DNA from: an uncultured Lachnospiraceae bacterium
Lineage (GTDB): Bacteria; Bacillota; Clostridia; Lachnospirales; Lachnospiraceae
DNA: 64,000 nucleotides
Reading direction: 5' to 3'
Assembly (NCBI GenBank): GCA_945609985.1
Contig: CALYZQ010000001.1
Span: forward strand, 24,167 to 88,166
A program made the position numbers and the translations under genes. A model generated the notes under the pieces. That model was not told where the DNA came from. It did not search any database and saw only the letters and a list, made by a program, of their open reading frames with translations. Positions 9,735 through 20,159 of the stretch are shown piece after piece (the first letter of the stretch is position 1; each line of letters starts with the position of its first letter).

Positions 9735-9773
9735 ACAAAAAAGGAACCTGCACATATTATATGCAGATTCCCT
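9735..9773 (-). terminator. Intrinsic terminator of the nhaC gene
   Basis: Minus strand GGGAATCTGCATATAATATGTGCAGGTTCC followed by TTTTTT. Confidence 0.85.
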
Positions 9774-9780
9774 TGAACTT

Positions 9781-11259
9781 TTATACCATATTCACATTTT
9801 TCTTTTTGAAGAATAACAATCCTGCCAGTATCAATACTATACCGATGGCCCAACATATCCAAAAACTTTTTACAAAGCCTGCCACGATATACACTACAAA
9901 GGATACCACTGCCACAAAGATTGCATAGGGTAGCTGTGTGGAAACATGGCTTACATGGTCACAGTCAGCACCTGCCGATGCCATGATTGTCGTATCTGAA
10001 ATGGGTGAACAGTGGTCACCGCACACCGCACCTGCCATACATGCGGAAATCGCAATAATCATCAGTGTATAGTCGGTTGAGCTGAATGCATCTACCACGA
10101 TAGGAATTAAGATTCCAAAGGTACCCCAGCTGGTTCCGGTTGCAAATGCCAGGATGCAGGCAATCACAAAGATAATCGCAGGAAGCAATCCCATCAGACC
10201 TTCTGCACTTCCTTCAATCAGAGCTGCTACATACTCCTTTGCGCCCAAGCTGTCTGTCATACCCTTCAAGGTCCATGCCAGAGTCAGGATCAAAATTGCA
10301 GGAACCATTGCCTTAAAGCCTTCAGGAATACAACTCATTGCTTCCTTCAGATTCATGGAGCGTCTGATTAGGTAATAAATAATAGTAATCACCATTGCGC
10401 AGAAGCTTCCAAGCATCAGACTCACATCAGCATCACTGTCTGAGAAAGCAGTGATAAAGTTTGTGCCGCTGAAGAAACCGCCGGTATATAACATACCTAT
10501 AACACAGCTGATAATTAAAACAATGATAGGGAATACCAGGTCAATAACCTTACCCTCTTTGTCCTTCTTCTCCACAGCCTCTACCTTTGCGGCAAGTGCC
10601 ACAAAAGCATCTTCCTTCTTTCTCATGGGACCGAAATCCACCTTCATAACAACCACCATAATCATAAAGAAAATGGTAAACAATGCATAGAAGTTATACG
10701 GAATTGCTTTTAAAAATAAGACAAAACTATCCTCACCATCCACAAAACCTGCAACTGCCGCAGCCCAGGACGAAATAGGAGCGATAATACAAACCGGAGC
10801 AGCCGTTGCATCAATCAGATATGCCAGCTTTTCCTTGGAAATCTTATGTTTCTCTGCTACGGGACGCATAACACTGCCTACTGTCAGACAGTTGAAATAG
10901 TCATCAATGAAAATCATAACACCCAAAAGAATGGTTGCCAGCTGTGCTCCCACTCTTGACTTGATTTTCTCACCGGCAAAACGTCCGAATGCAGCGGAAC
11001 CTCCCGCTTTATTCATCAGGCATACCATAGCTCCCAAAATTACCAGAAATACCAAGATACCCACTTTACTTTCGTCCGTAAGCGAACCTACAATACCATC
11101 CTGGAAAATGTGGAGTATCGTACCCTCCGGGTTAAAGTTCGCATAGAACAAACCACCCACCAATATTCCTATAAACAGGGAACTGTAAACCTCTTTTGTC
11201 AGTAGCGCCAACACAATTGCGATAAGTGGCGGTACCAACGCCCAAAATGTTGCATACAT
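9781..11259 (-). CDS. NhaC-family Na+/H+ antiporter
   Basis: 492 aa, 10+ hydrophobic segments; FIDDYFNCLTVGSVMRPVAEKHKISKEKLAYLIDATAAPVCIIAPISSWAA is typical of NhaC-family proteins. Confidence 0.9.
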   Translation of the reverse strand: MYATFWALVPPLIAIVLALLTKEVYSSLFIGILVGGLFYANFNPEGTILHIFQDGIVGSLTDESKVGILVFLVILGAMVCLMNKAGGSAAFGRFAGEKIKSRVGAQLATILLGVMIFIDDYFNCLTVGSVMRPVAEKHKISKEKLAYLIDATAAPVCIIAPISSWAAAVAGFVDGEDSFVLFLKAIPYNFYALFTIFFMIMVVVMKVDFGPMRKKEDAFVALAAKVEAVEKKDKEGKVIDLVFPIIVLIISCVIGMLYTGGFFSGTNFITAFSDSDADVSLMLGSFCAMVITIIYYLIRRSMNLKEAMSCIPEGFKAMVPAILILTLAWTLKGMTDSLGAKEYVAALIEGSAEGLMGLLPAIIFVIACILAFATGTSWGTFGILIPIVVDAFSSTDYTLMIIAISACMAGAVCGDHCSPISDTTIMASAGADCDHVSHVSTQLPYAIFVAVVSFVVYIVAGFVKSFWICWAIGIVLILAGLLFFKKKNVNMV

Positions 11260-11281
11260 TGCTTTTGTACCTCTCTTTTAT

Positions 11282-12538
11282 TTATTTTGTTCCGGTCATA
11301 ATCTTTTGATACCAGCATAAGGAATCCTGATAAGCATCATTTATCACATTCATATGAATATCTTTCAGCACCATCTGTCTGGATACCTCCGGCCAGTTGG
11401 CAGCCTCATACTGTTTGATAAAGTCAAGCACCGGTGCCAGCTCTCCCTGACCATGAATCAGAGCATCGCTGATTTTCTTGGATACCTGTACAATCTCCAA
11501 TGCCTCAGTCATACTCTTGTCCAAAATCACATCCAGCACTGAGAATATACCCATAAGGAACAACTCGTCCGCATTCATTGCAAGTCCAAATGCCACCGCC
11601 AGATTCTCGGCAAACTTTGCACGAAGCAGGGACACTCTCGTAATTTCGCTGGGTTTGTCCGCATACAGTTCATTTACCACTGCAGTATTTATCCATTTCT
11701 TAAGCTCTCGCTGACCAAGCATTGCCGCTGCATGACGGATAGAAGTAATTTCAGAATTGATTGCAATTCTGTTAACTATCTTTAGAAGCGAAATCGTAAG
11801 TGCCGTATCCCGACCGATAATATCTGCCGCCTGAGTCAGCTCGAAATTCTTATTGTTTACAATATTCAACAAATCAATGTAATTCACCTTAAGGGGAGCC
11901 ACTTCATTCTGCCCCTTTGTCACCGGCATACGATAGAAATTACCTTCAAACAGGTCATAGCCACCCTGCGCTTTCACTGCTTCAAAGGCTTCCACGGATT
12001 CCAGATTGCCCGCACAAAGCTTTGCATCAGGATACAACTTTTCAAAATAAATCTTCGCCTTGTCAAGCGCCACCTTACGGCTGTTTATAAAAACATAGTC
12101 CATCAGCTGTAAAATCGGTCTATGCGCCTCAAATTCAGAAACCGCAAGCTTTCTCACCGCAAGCTTATAGCCTCTCTCTTTCAATTCCTTAAGTCTGTTC
12201 AAATACATCTCCACCGGCGGAATCGTATTGTCAAACAAAAGCACAATCTTGGAGCGGGGCGCGTCGCACTGACTCTCTATATCTGCAAACACAGCCATAT
12301 TATTGACCGGCACAAATATCTCCTTGCCTCCGGACATAGTCTCAAGGCCGACCTTCTGAATCATTTCAAGCCCCGTAACTCTCATGGCACCATCATTTTG
12401 CCCTGTTCCCAAAAGCATGGGATTTAATAAATAGTTGTTCTTCTGAGAGAAAATGGAGTAAGCACATACTGCCATATTCTCATCAAATAACGGAATTAAT
12501 GCCATTAACATGTCATCCACCCTTACGATGTCTCCCAT
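11282..12538 (-). CDS. HDOD domain protein with N-terminal degenerate EAL-like domain (YuxH/CdgJ type)
   Basis: N-terminal EAL-like fold without an intact EAL motif; C-terminal ADIIGRDTALTISLLKIVNRIAINSEITSIRHAAAMLGQRELKKWI is a HDOD signature. Confidence 0.85.
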   Translation of the reverse strand: MGDIVRVDDMLMALIPLFDENMAVCAYSIFSQKNNYLLNPMLLGTGQNDGAMRVTGLEMIQKVGLETMSGGKEIFVPVNNMAVFADIESQCDAPRSKIVLLFDNTIPPVEMYLNRLKELKERGYKLAVRKLAVSEFEAHRPILQLMDYVFINSRKVALDKAKIYFEKLYPDAKLCAGNLESVEAFEAVKAQGGYDLFEGNFYRMPVTKGQNEVAPLKVNYIDLLNIVNNKNFELTQAADIIGRDTALTISLLKIVNRIAINSEITSIRHAAAMLGQRELKKWINTAVVNELYADKPSEITRVSLLRAKFAENLAVAFGLAMNADELFLMGIFSVLDVILDKSMTEALEIVQVSKKISDALIHGQGELAPVLDFIKQYEAANWPEVSRQMVLKDIHMNVINDAYQDSLCWYQKIMTGTK

Positions 12539-12596
12539 CGCCCTTTCTCTTAAGATATTTTAACATATTTCGATAGGGTTGACTATAGTTAGTTTC

Positions 12597-12643
12597 AAAA
12601 AACAACCTCAAAACAGGCATCTGTATGCCCATTTCGAGGTTGC
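12597..12643 (-). terminator. Intrinsic terminator of purL
   Basis: Minus strand GCAACCTCGAAATGGGCATACAGATGCCTGTTTTGAGGTTGTTTTTTG. Confidence 0.8.
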
Positions 12644-12665
12644 TGATTTTACATTCATATTCTAA

Positions 12666-15600
12666 TTACTTAAAGTACGCTACACCGGACTCGAAGATCT
12701 TCAAATCCTGCTCGCCGTAGATATTCATGGCTACTGCCACATCACGTCTCTCGGAATGTGCCATCTTACCGAAGCAACGTCCGTCGGGAGAGGTGATACC
12801 TTCGATTGCACAGTAGGAACCGTTGATGTTGTACTCCTCATCCATGGATATATTACCATTCTGGTCGCAATACTGGGTAGCTACCTGGCCGTTTGCAAAG
12901 AGCTTATCCAGCCATTCCTTGGGAGCTACGAAACGTCCCTCGCCGTGGGATGCGGGATTACAGTAGGTTGCTCCAAGCTCTGCGCCCTGTAACCAGGGAG
13001 ACTTATTGGAAACCACCTTGATGTATGCCATCTTGGAGATATGGCGGTTGATGGTATTGAAGGTCAGGGTAGGAGAATCCTCCTTCTGTCCCACAACCTC
13101 GCCGTAAGGTACCAGACCCAGCTTAATCAAAGCCTGGAATCCGTTACAGATACCAAGTGCCAGACCATCGCGCTCGTTAAGAAGCTTCATAACTGCTTCC
13201 TTCATCTTTGCATTCTGGAATGCAGTTGCAAAGAACTTCGCACTACCATCGGGTTCATCACCTGCGGAGAAGCCGCCGGGGAACATGATAATCTGTGCCT
13301 GTGCGATTGCCTTCTCAAACTCGTCTACTGATTCTCTGATATCCTGTGCGCTCAAATTCTTAAATACCTTGGTGATTACATTTGCACCGGCTCTCTCAAA
13401 TGCCTTGGTACTGTCGTATTCACAGTTGGTACCGGGGAATACGGGAATAAATACGGTAGGCTTAGCAATCTTGTTCTTGCATACATAAATGCTGTCTGCC
13501 TTGTAAAGAGGGCTCTCTACGGGAGTGGTCTCCTTCACAGCCTTTGTAGGGAATACCTTCTCAAGCTTAGATGTCCATGCTTTCAAAGCCTCGTCCATGG
13601 AAATCTTCACGTCACCGTATACAAACTCAGCCGCATCAGTAACGGTACCGATTACAGTGTAAGCAAGCTTCTTCTCTGCAAGAAGTGCAAGCTTATCTAC
13701 AGGTATTTCCACGATAATATCGCCAAGTCCGTTGCCGAACAATGCCTCTTTGCTCACGGAAGCATCTACAGTCACACCCATCTTATTACCGAATGCCATC
13801 TTGGATACGGCTGCTGCCACACCCTTTGCATCCAGCGCATAAGCGGATACAATTGCCTTATTTACAATCAACTCATGAATTGCATCGTAAAGCGCTGCTA
13901 CTGCCTCATATACAGGTACATCGAATTCATCCTTCTCAATTGAGAAACGAACCAGCTTATTACCTGCCTCCTTAAGTTCAGGAGTCACTACCTCACCGTG
14001 CTTTGCAATATCCACTGCAAAGGAAACCAATGTGGGAGGTACATCAATATCATTGAAGGTACCGGACATGGAATCCTTACCACCGATGGAAGGAAGTCCA
14101 AATCCCATCTGTGCATCATAAGCACCGAGAAGTGCTGCAAAAGGCTGGCTCCAACGCTCAGGCTCGTTTGACATTCTGCGGAAATACTCCTGGAAGGTGA
14201 AACGAATCTTGCTAAAGTCACCACCGGAGGCTACAATCTTCGCCATGGATTCCACTACTGCATACACTGCTCCGTGGTAAGGGCTCCAGCTTGACAGATA
14301 AGGATCAAAGCCGTAGCTCATCATGGTCACGGTATCGGTCTTACCCTTTAATACGGGAAGCTTTGCAATCATGGACTGAGTCTCGGTGAGCTGATATTTA
14401 CCACCGTAAGGCATCAGTACACTGGCTGCTCCGATGGAGGAGTCAAACATTTCTACCAGACCCTTCTGGGAGCATACGTTCAAATCATTTAACAAGGTAA
14501 GCCATGCAGCCTTTACATCACCTGCCGCAAGCTTCTCACCCACTGCGGGAACGGACCATTTTTCAAAGTAATTGTCTTCCTTTGCAGGAATATCAACCTT
14601 AACGGTAGTCTCCTGATGAGCACCGTTGGTGTCGAGAAATGCACGCTTTAAGTCTACAATCTTCTTACCTCTCCAATTGAGAACCAGTCTGGGCTCCTCG
14701 GTTACCACTGCAACGGATACTGCCTCCAGGTTCTCCTCTGCGGCATATCCTAAGAAAGCGTCTACATCCTTAGGGTCAACCACTACTGCCATACGCTCCT
14801 GAGACTCGGAAATGGCAAGCTCGGTACCGTCAAGACCCGCATACTTCTTGGGCACCTTGTCCAAATCTACGGTAAGACCGTCTGCAAGCTCACCGATTGC
14901 CACAGATACACCGCCTGCACCAAAATCATTACACTTCTTAATTAACTTACTAACTTCCTCTCTGCGGAACAGTCTCTGAATCTTACGCTCGGTAGGCGCA
15001 TTACCCTTCTGTACCTCAGCACCACAGGTCTCAATGGAGGCCTCTGTATGTACCTTGGAGGAACCGGTAGCACCACCGCAGCCGTCACGTCCGGTACGTC
15101 CGCCGAGCAGGATAATGATATCGCCGGGATCGGAGGTCTCACGGATAACGTTCTTTCTGGGAGCAGCGCCCATAACGGCACCAATCTCCATTCTCTTAGC
15201 CACATAATTAGGATGATAAATCTCTTTTACAAAGCCGGTAGCAAGACCAATCTGGTTACCATAGGAGGAGTAACCGCTAGCCGCACCGCGTACAAGCTTC
15301 TTCTGGGACAACTTACCCTTTAAGGTATCTGCAACAGGAACGGTAGGATCAGCCGCACCGGTCACACGCATTGCCTGATATACATAGCCACGTCCGGAAA
15401 GAGGATCACGGATAGCACCCCCCAGACAGGTAGCCGCACCACCGAAGGGCTCAATCTCAGTAGGATGGTTGTGGGTCTCGTTTTTGAAGAATACAAGCCA
15501 CTCCTCAGTCTCTACGTGATCACCATAATCCATTTCCACAGGTACTACTACGGAACAAGCATTGATTTCATCGGATTCCTCCATATCTGCGAGCTTTCCG

Positions 15601-16463
15601 TCCTTCTTAAGCTTTCTCATCGCCATAAGAGCCAAATCCATCAGGCAGACAAACTTGTCCTTTCTGCCTGCAAAAATTTCAGCTCTGGTATCCAGATAGT
15701 TCTGATAGGTCCCCTCAATGGGAGCACGATAATAACCGTCTCCGAAAGCCACATCTGTAAGCTCGGTGGAGAAGGTGGTATGACGGCAATGATCAGACCA
15801 ATAGGTATCAAGCACGCGTATCTCTGTCATGGAAGGATCACGCTTCTCATCATTCTTAAAATAATTCTGGATATGCAAAAAGTCCTTGAAGGTCATAGCA
15901 AGACCAAGGGAATCATACAATTCCTTTAACTTGTCCTCTGCCATATCTGCAAAGCCGTCGAATATGGACACATCCGCAGGCTCATCAAATACGGTAACCA
16001 GGGTTTCGGGCTTCTCCATATCGGTCTCTCTGGAATCCACAGGGTTGATACAGTAGGACTTAATCTTTGCAAATTCTTCCTCTGTAATATCTCCCTCAAT
16101 CAGATAGGTAACTGCTGTTCTGATAATAGGTTCCTCATTTTCATTCAAAAACTGCACACACTGAACAGCAGAATCTGCACGCTGGTCAAACTGACCGGGC
16201 AGAAACTCTACGGAAAACACCTTTCCGTTTGCAGGAATAGCGATTTCCTCTTCATACAAATCATCAACAGGCGGCTCTGAAAATACCGTCTTACAAGCCT
16301 TGGCAAAAACCTCATCTGAAATATTTTCCACGTCATAGCGGATAAACTCGCGGACATTGTCCACACTGATACCCAGATAATTCTTAAGCTCCTCGTGCAG
16401 CTCTTTTGCCTTGACTGCAAAGGGTTCTTTCTTTTCTACGTAGATACGTCTTACGTTTCCCAT
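12666..16463 (-). CDS. purL: Phosphoribosylformylglycinamidine synthase (single-chain PurL with C-terminal glutamine amidotransferase)
   Basis: 1265 aa; ETHNHPTEIEPFGGAATCLGGAIRDPLSGRGY; C-terminal GATase VFIPVFPGTNCEYDSTKAFERAG...IMFPGGFSAGDEPDG...LGICNGFQALIKLGL. Confidence 0.97.
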   Translation of the reverse strand: MGNVRRIYVEKKEPFAVKAKELHEELKNYLGISVDNVREFIRYDVENISDEVFAKACKTVFSEPPVDDLYEEEIAIPANGKVFSVEFLPGQFDQRADSAVQCVQFLNENEEPIIRTAVTYLIEGDITEEEFAKIKSYCINPVDSRETDMEKPETLVTVFDEPADVSIFDGFADMAEDKLKELYDSLGLAMTFKDFLHIQNYFKNDEKRDPSMTEIRVLDTYWSDHCRHTTFSTELTDVAFGDGYYRAPIEGTYQNYLDTRAEIFAGRKDKFVCLMDLALMAMRKLKKDGKLADMEESDEINACSVVVPVEMDYGDHVETEEWLVFFKNETHNHPTEIEPFGGAATCLGGAIRDPLSGRGYVYQAMRVTGAADPTVPVADTLKGKLSQKKLVRGAASGYSSYGNQIGLATGFVKEIYHPNYVAKRMEIGAVMGAAPRKNVIRETSDPGDIIILLGGRTGRDGCGGATGSSKVHTEASIETCGAEVQKGNAPTERKIQRLFRREEVSKLIKKCNDFGAGGVSVAIGELADGLTVDLDKVPKKYAGLDGTELAISESQERMAVVVDPKDVDAFLGYAAEENLEAVSVAVVTEEPRLVLNWRGKKIVDLKRAFLDTNGAHQETTVKVDIPAKEDNYFEKWSVPAVGEKLAAGDVKAAWLTLLNDLNVCSQKGLVEMFDSSIGAASVLMPYGGKYQLTETQSMIAKLPVLKGKTDTVTMMSYGFDPYLSSWSPYHGAVYAVVESMAKIVASGGDFSKIRFTFQEYFRRMSNEPERWSQPFAALLGAYDAQMGFGLPSIGGKDSMSGTFNDIDVPPTLVSFAVDIAKHGEVVTPELKEAGNKLVRFSIEKDEFDVPVYEAVAALYDAIHELIVNKAIVSAYALDAKGVAAAVSKMAFGNKMGVTVDASVSKEALFGNGLGDIIVEIPVDKLALLAEKKLAYTVIGTVTDAAEFVYGDVKISMDEALKAWTSKLEKVFPTKAVKETTPVESPLYKADSIYVCKNKIAKPTVFIPVFPGTNCEYDSTKAFERAGANVITKVFKNLSAQDIRESVDEFEKAIAQAQIIMFPGGFSAGDEPDGSAKFFATAFQNAKMKEAVMKLLNERDGLALGICNGFQALIKLGLVPYGEVVGQKEDSPTLTFNTINRHISKMAYIKVVSNKSPWLQGAELGATYCNPASHGEGRFVAPKEWLDKLFANGQVATQYCDQNGNISMDEEYNINGSYCAIEGITSPDGRCFGKMAHSERRDVAVAMNIYGEQDLKIFESGVAYFK

Positions 16464-16568
16464 GTTGAATCCTCCGATTATTTAATATTTATATGCACCC
16501 TTAACGGGTAATTACCATTCGCTTCTATGATACAACGAAAGTTTCTCTATCACAATAGCACAAAACAA

Positions 16569-16606
16569 CAAAATTGGGTAAAATTTAAGAAAATTCTACC
16601 CAAATT
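16569..16606 (-). terminator. AT-rich hairpin downstream of the TetR gene
   Basis: Minus strand TTTGGGTAGAATTTTCTTAAATTTTACCCAATTTTGTTGTTTT. Confidence 0.6.
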
Positions 16607-16609
16607 CTA

Positions 16610-17194
16610 CTAATCCTCCACGCCGAGTCCGTTTAAGATGTAAAGTATTTCTCTGTCCACCGCCTCGGATGTGATACCGATGGTCTGAGCGGAAATCTTT
16701 AAGCCCTCCAGTACGAACATGATATTGCGGGCCGTCCCTTCGCAATCCTCACAATAGAACTCTCCGTTCTCAACACCTGTCTCAATCAACTTTTCAATAA
16801 TCTTTACAGCTGAATCAAACTGCTTTTTCAACACATTATCCTTCTTGGGCAGATTGTTTTCAAAATAAAATTCGTACACTGCCTGTGTGAGGGTATCCTT
16901 CTTGCGTAAAAGCTCCTTTTTCTGCTCTCTTAAGAAGAGTAATAAAATATCTGCAGCTGTGGCATCCTCCTTGATGCTGTCGGAAAAGACATCGTCCGTC
17001 TCCTCGCTCTCTAATCTGAGAACCTCCATAAATATCTGGCTGGTGCTCTCAAAATAAAGGTATAAACCACCTCTACTGATATCGCAGGCTTCCACAATGT
17101 CCTTCATGGTAACTTTTTTAAAGCCCTTTTCCACAAAGACCTTTCTGGCAGTCTCCACTATATATTTCTTCTTCTGTACCGATTTCTCGCCCAT
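16610..17194 (-). CDS. TetR/AcrR family transcriptional regulator
   Basis: MGEKSVQKKKYIVETARKVFVEKGFKKVTMKDIVEACDISRGGLYLYFESTSQIF: TetR N-terminal HTH. Confidence 0.93.
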   Translation of the reverse strand: MGEKSVQKKKYIVETARKVFVEKGFKKVTMKDIVEACDISRGGLYLYFESTSQIFMEVLRLESEETDDVFSDSIKEDATAADILLLFLREQKKELLRKKDTLTQAVYEFYFENNLPKKDNVLKKQFDSAVKIIEKLIETGVENGEFYCEDCEGTARNIMFVLEGLKISAQTIGITSEAVDREILYILNGLGVED

Positions 17195-17211
17195 TACTTC
17201 CTCCGCGCCTC

Positions 17212-17688
17212 TTACACGTTCCCTTGAACGTATATAGGCTGATCCCAATACTCTATAATTTCCTTCATCTGCTTTAATATCAGATAAAAGATTTCTTCCT
17301 GCATCGCTTCATTCCACAGGGTGCCTTTTACTCTTCCACCCAGCACATACTTGGAAAGAATCCCTTTTAACAAGTCCCACTCTCTCCAGCCGGCCTTTAT
17401 AATGGCCTTGCGCTCATCCTCATGGGTCTTTAAGCGATTGCGCGTAAATACATACTGATAATTTTTCTCCATGAGAGAACTCTTAGAGGCCTCTCTCACA
17501 AAATTCATTAACGTGCCATCATACACAGGAAACTTTAACGTTCCTTCGCCTATGTTGTCACCCTGATAGGTTGCACTCACCGATTTTCCCGCATGCTGCT
17601 CAAGCCAGGGTAAATATCGAAGCAATGGCATAACCGCTTCCTTATACTCTGCGATTATTCTCTGTCTGTACTCCAAATCCTTCTCCAT
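17212..17688 (-). CDS. Conserved uncharacterised protein (DUF6508-like)
   Basis: 158 aa MEKDLEYRQRIIAEYKEAVMPLLRYLPWLEQHAGKSVSATYQGDNIGEGTLKFPVYDGTLMNFVREA...; translationally close to the TetR gene. Confidence 0.7.
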   Translation of the reverse strand: MEKDLEYRQRIIAEYKEAVMPLLRYLPWLEQHAGKSVSATYQGDNIGEGTLKFPVYDGTLMNFVREASKSSLMEKNYQYVFTRNRLKTHEDERKAIIKAGWREWDLLKGILSKYVLGGRVKGTLWNEAMQEEIFYLILKQMKEIIEYWDQPIYVQGNV

Positions 17689-17837
17689 AATGACACCTCC
17701 CAACAAAAAATGACACATATGTATTTTTATTTTATCACATTTTTATTAAAAGTACAGTAATAATTTCATATACTTTATGAAAATTTTGTAGTATAATGTT
17801 ATTACTATATATATGTAAGGGTAAAGTGGAGAAAGAT

Positions 17838-20120
17838 ATGGCTGATATTACACTGGAAAAATCAAAATATATCTACAAAAGCGGTCAACCCATGACCGCA
17901 CTGCACCTGATTACGAAGGGGCAGGTTCGCGTAACCTATCCGGGGGGAGAATACCGCATCGGCAAAGGCGATGTTATCGGTATTTGTGAGGTCTGCTCAG
18001 AAATACATTTCTTAAATTACATAACAGCTGAGAACACCAGCATCCTGACTTATCCCCTTGCCAGCATGGAGTCCTTGGATGACTTATTGCAAAAGCATCC
18101 GGATGTAGCCAGACTGTTTTTGTTGTCTGCCTTCAGACAGACCAATACCCTGTTGGAAAACTGGTCCCTGTCAGAAATAAATTGCAGTTCTTCTTATTAT
18201 ACATTGGCTGAGGATTATGAGAAATACAAAACTCTCTGTAATCGTTACCATGTCTCCTTCCGGGATTTGCCGGGTTTTGATACACTGACTGCTTATCTGA
18301 ATGAGGATTTACCGGATATCTGGTTAAATAATTATTATCTGGGACTCTTACACATATACGGCACCGAAAGCTACAAAGCCGTAATACAGGAGCCTGCGGT
18401 TTCCCTCGGTCTTTTGAGAAAATGTAGTCTGGATTACCGCAAAACCTTTATGTGTATGGAAGAACAGCATAATTATATGCAAAAGCTTGCAGGATTTTAT
18501 TTTCACGAATCCGGCAACGATTTGTTTGATTTTTACACTACACTGTTTTATAAGCTTGGAAAAGACAGCGCTGACATCGAAGAATTATCTGAAAGCATCA
18601 ACCGCATGATTTCACAATTCAAAGATTTGACTTCGTGTAATGCGGAGCTTCTCAATTCCCGCATAGCCGGTTACCAGAATCATGTAGTACATCTGGATAA
18701 TCACAAAGCGGTTATGGACGACCCTTCCACGGAATCCGATATCGTTTCCCAGCTCGCAGGGTCCCTGAATACTATTTTGGAATTTGCTGCCGTCGACGCT
18801 GATTTATCTACAGCCTTCAGACAGCATGTTCACAGCTATAAAGCATTACCCGATAAATCCTCTATGGATGATTTGTCCTGCACTTTACGCCGTGCATTGA
18901 CGGAAGAATTTTATGTACTTTACTCTGCACTGTTTGAGAAAGCATTAGACTCGCCGCTCCTCCCTATGCCGGTTCGAATGTTTTTATACTTCGGATATGT
19001 GGACGAGGAATTAGCCGGTAGGGAAAATGCTGTTGCGCTCTTTAAAATTGCAAGTAATCTGGGCAATTACAGCGACTTTGGTTTGTACACCTTTTTTGAC
19101 TGGCTTCTTGCCATCTACAACGGCAAAAAAACTCCCAGCCGCAATGAGTTTGATTTAGATTATTCCGACTATATTCACAAACAAAAGCTCAGCGGTTACA
19201 TTTCTGATGCGGAGCTTCGCAATCTGGAACAAAATGCCATGAGCAAGGTATCCTACGAATTGCGCAATATGTTCCCCGTGGTAAACAAGATTACCTTCGG
19301 ACGTCTCACCACATTCTGCCCATTGTTTTGTGCGGACAATGTATTAAAGAAACTGGAGGATTGTCTGGTAACTGTTACCAACTTAGGCAAAGCCATGGAG
19401 CTTGTGCGTAAGACCGATTATTCCGCATTTTACAGAGAAAGTCTGGACACCAAGAACTATGAAGTTCTCGGCAAGGAAATGATACATACCGAATATCTTC
19501 CGGATGTCATCCTAATGCCAAACGTAGGTATCCGCGGTGTCATGTGGCAGGAAATTGAGGGAAAGCACCGAAACAGCCCCGGACGAATGGTATTCTCCAT
19601 CTTCCATATGGAAGATCTGACCACCACCTTCATCCGCCTGACCGGTGAATTCCGTTGGGAAATGTGTAAACGTATCCAGGGTACCCGCTGGAATGACATC
19701 AGCGACCGTTCCCTGACCAGTGAATACTTTGACTACATACAATTCTACCGCAAGAACCATGAACTTAGCAACGATGCCAAGGACCGTGTCCGCGTCGGCA
19801 TGCAGCGTGCGAAGAACAGCTTTAAAGAAATGTTTGTGCGTGACTATATTGTATGGGTATTATTTGAAGGAAACGGTTCTCCCAGACTGAATAAAGTGGC
19901 CCGAAGAATATTGTTTACATACTGTCCTTTCCCCAAATCCATATGCAGAACTCTTGAACAAAATCCTCTTTATACAGAGATTCTGGAGAAGCACCGAATT
20001 TACACCGCCAGAAGGATTCATCATTTGGATATGGTTATCCAAAAGCTTAGAAACAATGGCACTACTGTACCGGATACTCTGGAAAGAGAAAGAATATTTG
20101 CAGAAGGAAATGTACAATAA
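17838..20120 (+). CDS. Large protein with N-terminal Crp/cNMP-binding-like domain and long uncharacterised C-terminal region
   Basis: MADITLEKSKYIYKSGQPMTALHLITKGQVRVTYPGGEYRIGKGDVIGICEVCSEI...: cNMP-binding beta-roll pattern; about 600 further residues with no recognisable family. A TATAAT -10 lies near 17791. Confidence 0.8.
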   Translation: MADITLEKSKYIYKSGQPMTALHLITKGQVRVTYPGGEYRIGKGDVIGICEVCSEIHFLNYITAENTSILTYPLASMESLDDLLQKHPDVARLFLLSAFRQTNTLLENWSLSEINCSSSYYTLAEDYEKYKTLCNRYHVSFRDLPGFDTLTAYLNEDLPDIWLNNYYLGLLHIYGTESYKAVIQEPAVSLGLLRKCSLDYRKTFMCMEEQHNYMQKLAGFYFHESGNDLFDFYTTLFYKLGKDSADIEELSESINRMISQFKDLTSCNAELLNSRIAGYQNHVVHLDNHKAVMDDPSTESDIVSQLAGSLNTILEFAAVDADLSTAFRQHVHSYKALPDKSSMDDLSCTLRRALTEEFYVLYSALFEKALDSPLLPMPVRMFLYFGYVDEELAGRENAVALFKIASNLGNYSDFGLYTFFDWLLAIYNGKKTPSRNEFDLDYSDYIHKQKLSGYISDAELRNLEQNAMSKVSYELRNMFPVVNKITFGRLTTFCPLFCADNVLKKLEDCLVTVTNLGKAMELVRKTDYSAFYRESLDTKNYEVLGKEMIHTEYLPDVILMPNVGIRGVMWQEIEGKHRNSPGRMVFSIFHMEDLTTTFIRLTGEFRWEMCKRIQGTRWNDISDRSLTSEYFDYIQFYRKNHELSNDAKDRVRVGMQRAKNSFKEMFVRDYIVWVLFEGNGSPRLNKVARRILFTYCPFPKSICRTLEQNPLYTEILEKHRIYTARRIHHLDMVIQKLRNNGTTVPDTLERERIFAEGNVQ

Positions 20121-20125
20121 ATTTA

Positions 20126-20159
20126 TAGCTCTTACACGATTGTGTAGGAGCTGTTTTAT
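20126..20159 (+). terminator. Hairpin terminator of the Crp-domain gene
   Basis: AGCTCTTACACGATTGTGTAGGAGCTGTTTTAT. Confidence 0.7.

Noticed and set aside
9570-9776. 68-aa plus-strand ORF
   Set aside because: Lies inside palindrome A and the nhaC terminator; not a plausible gene.
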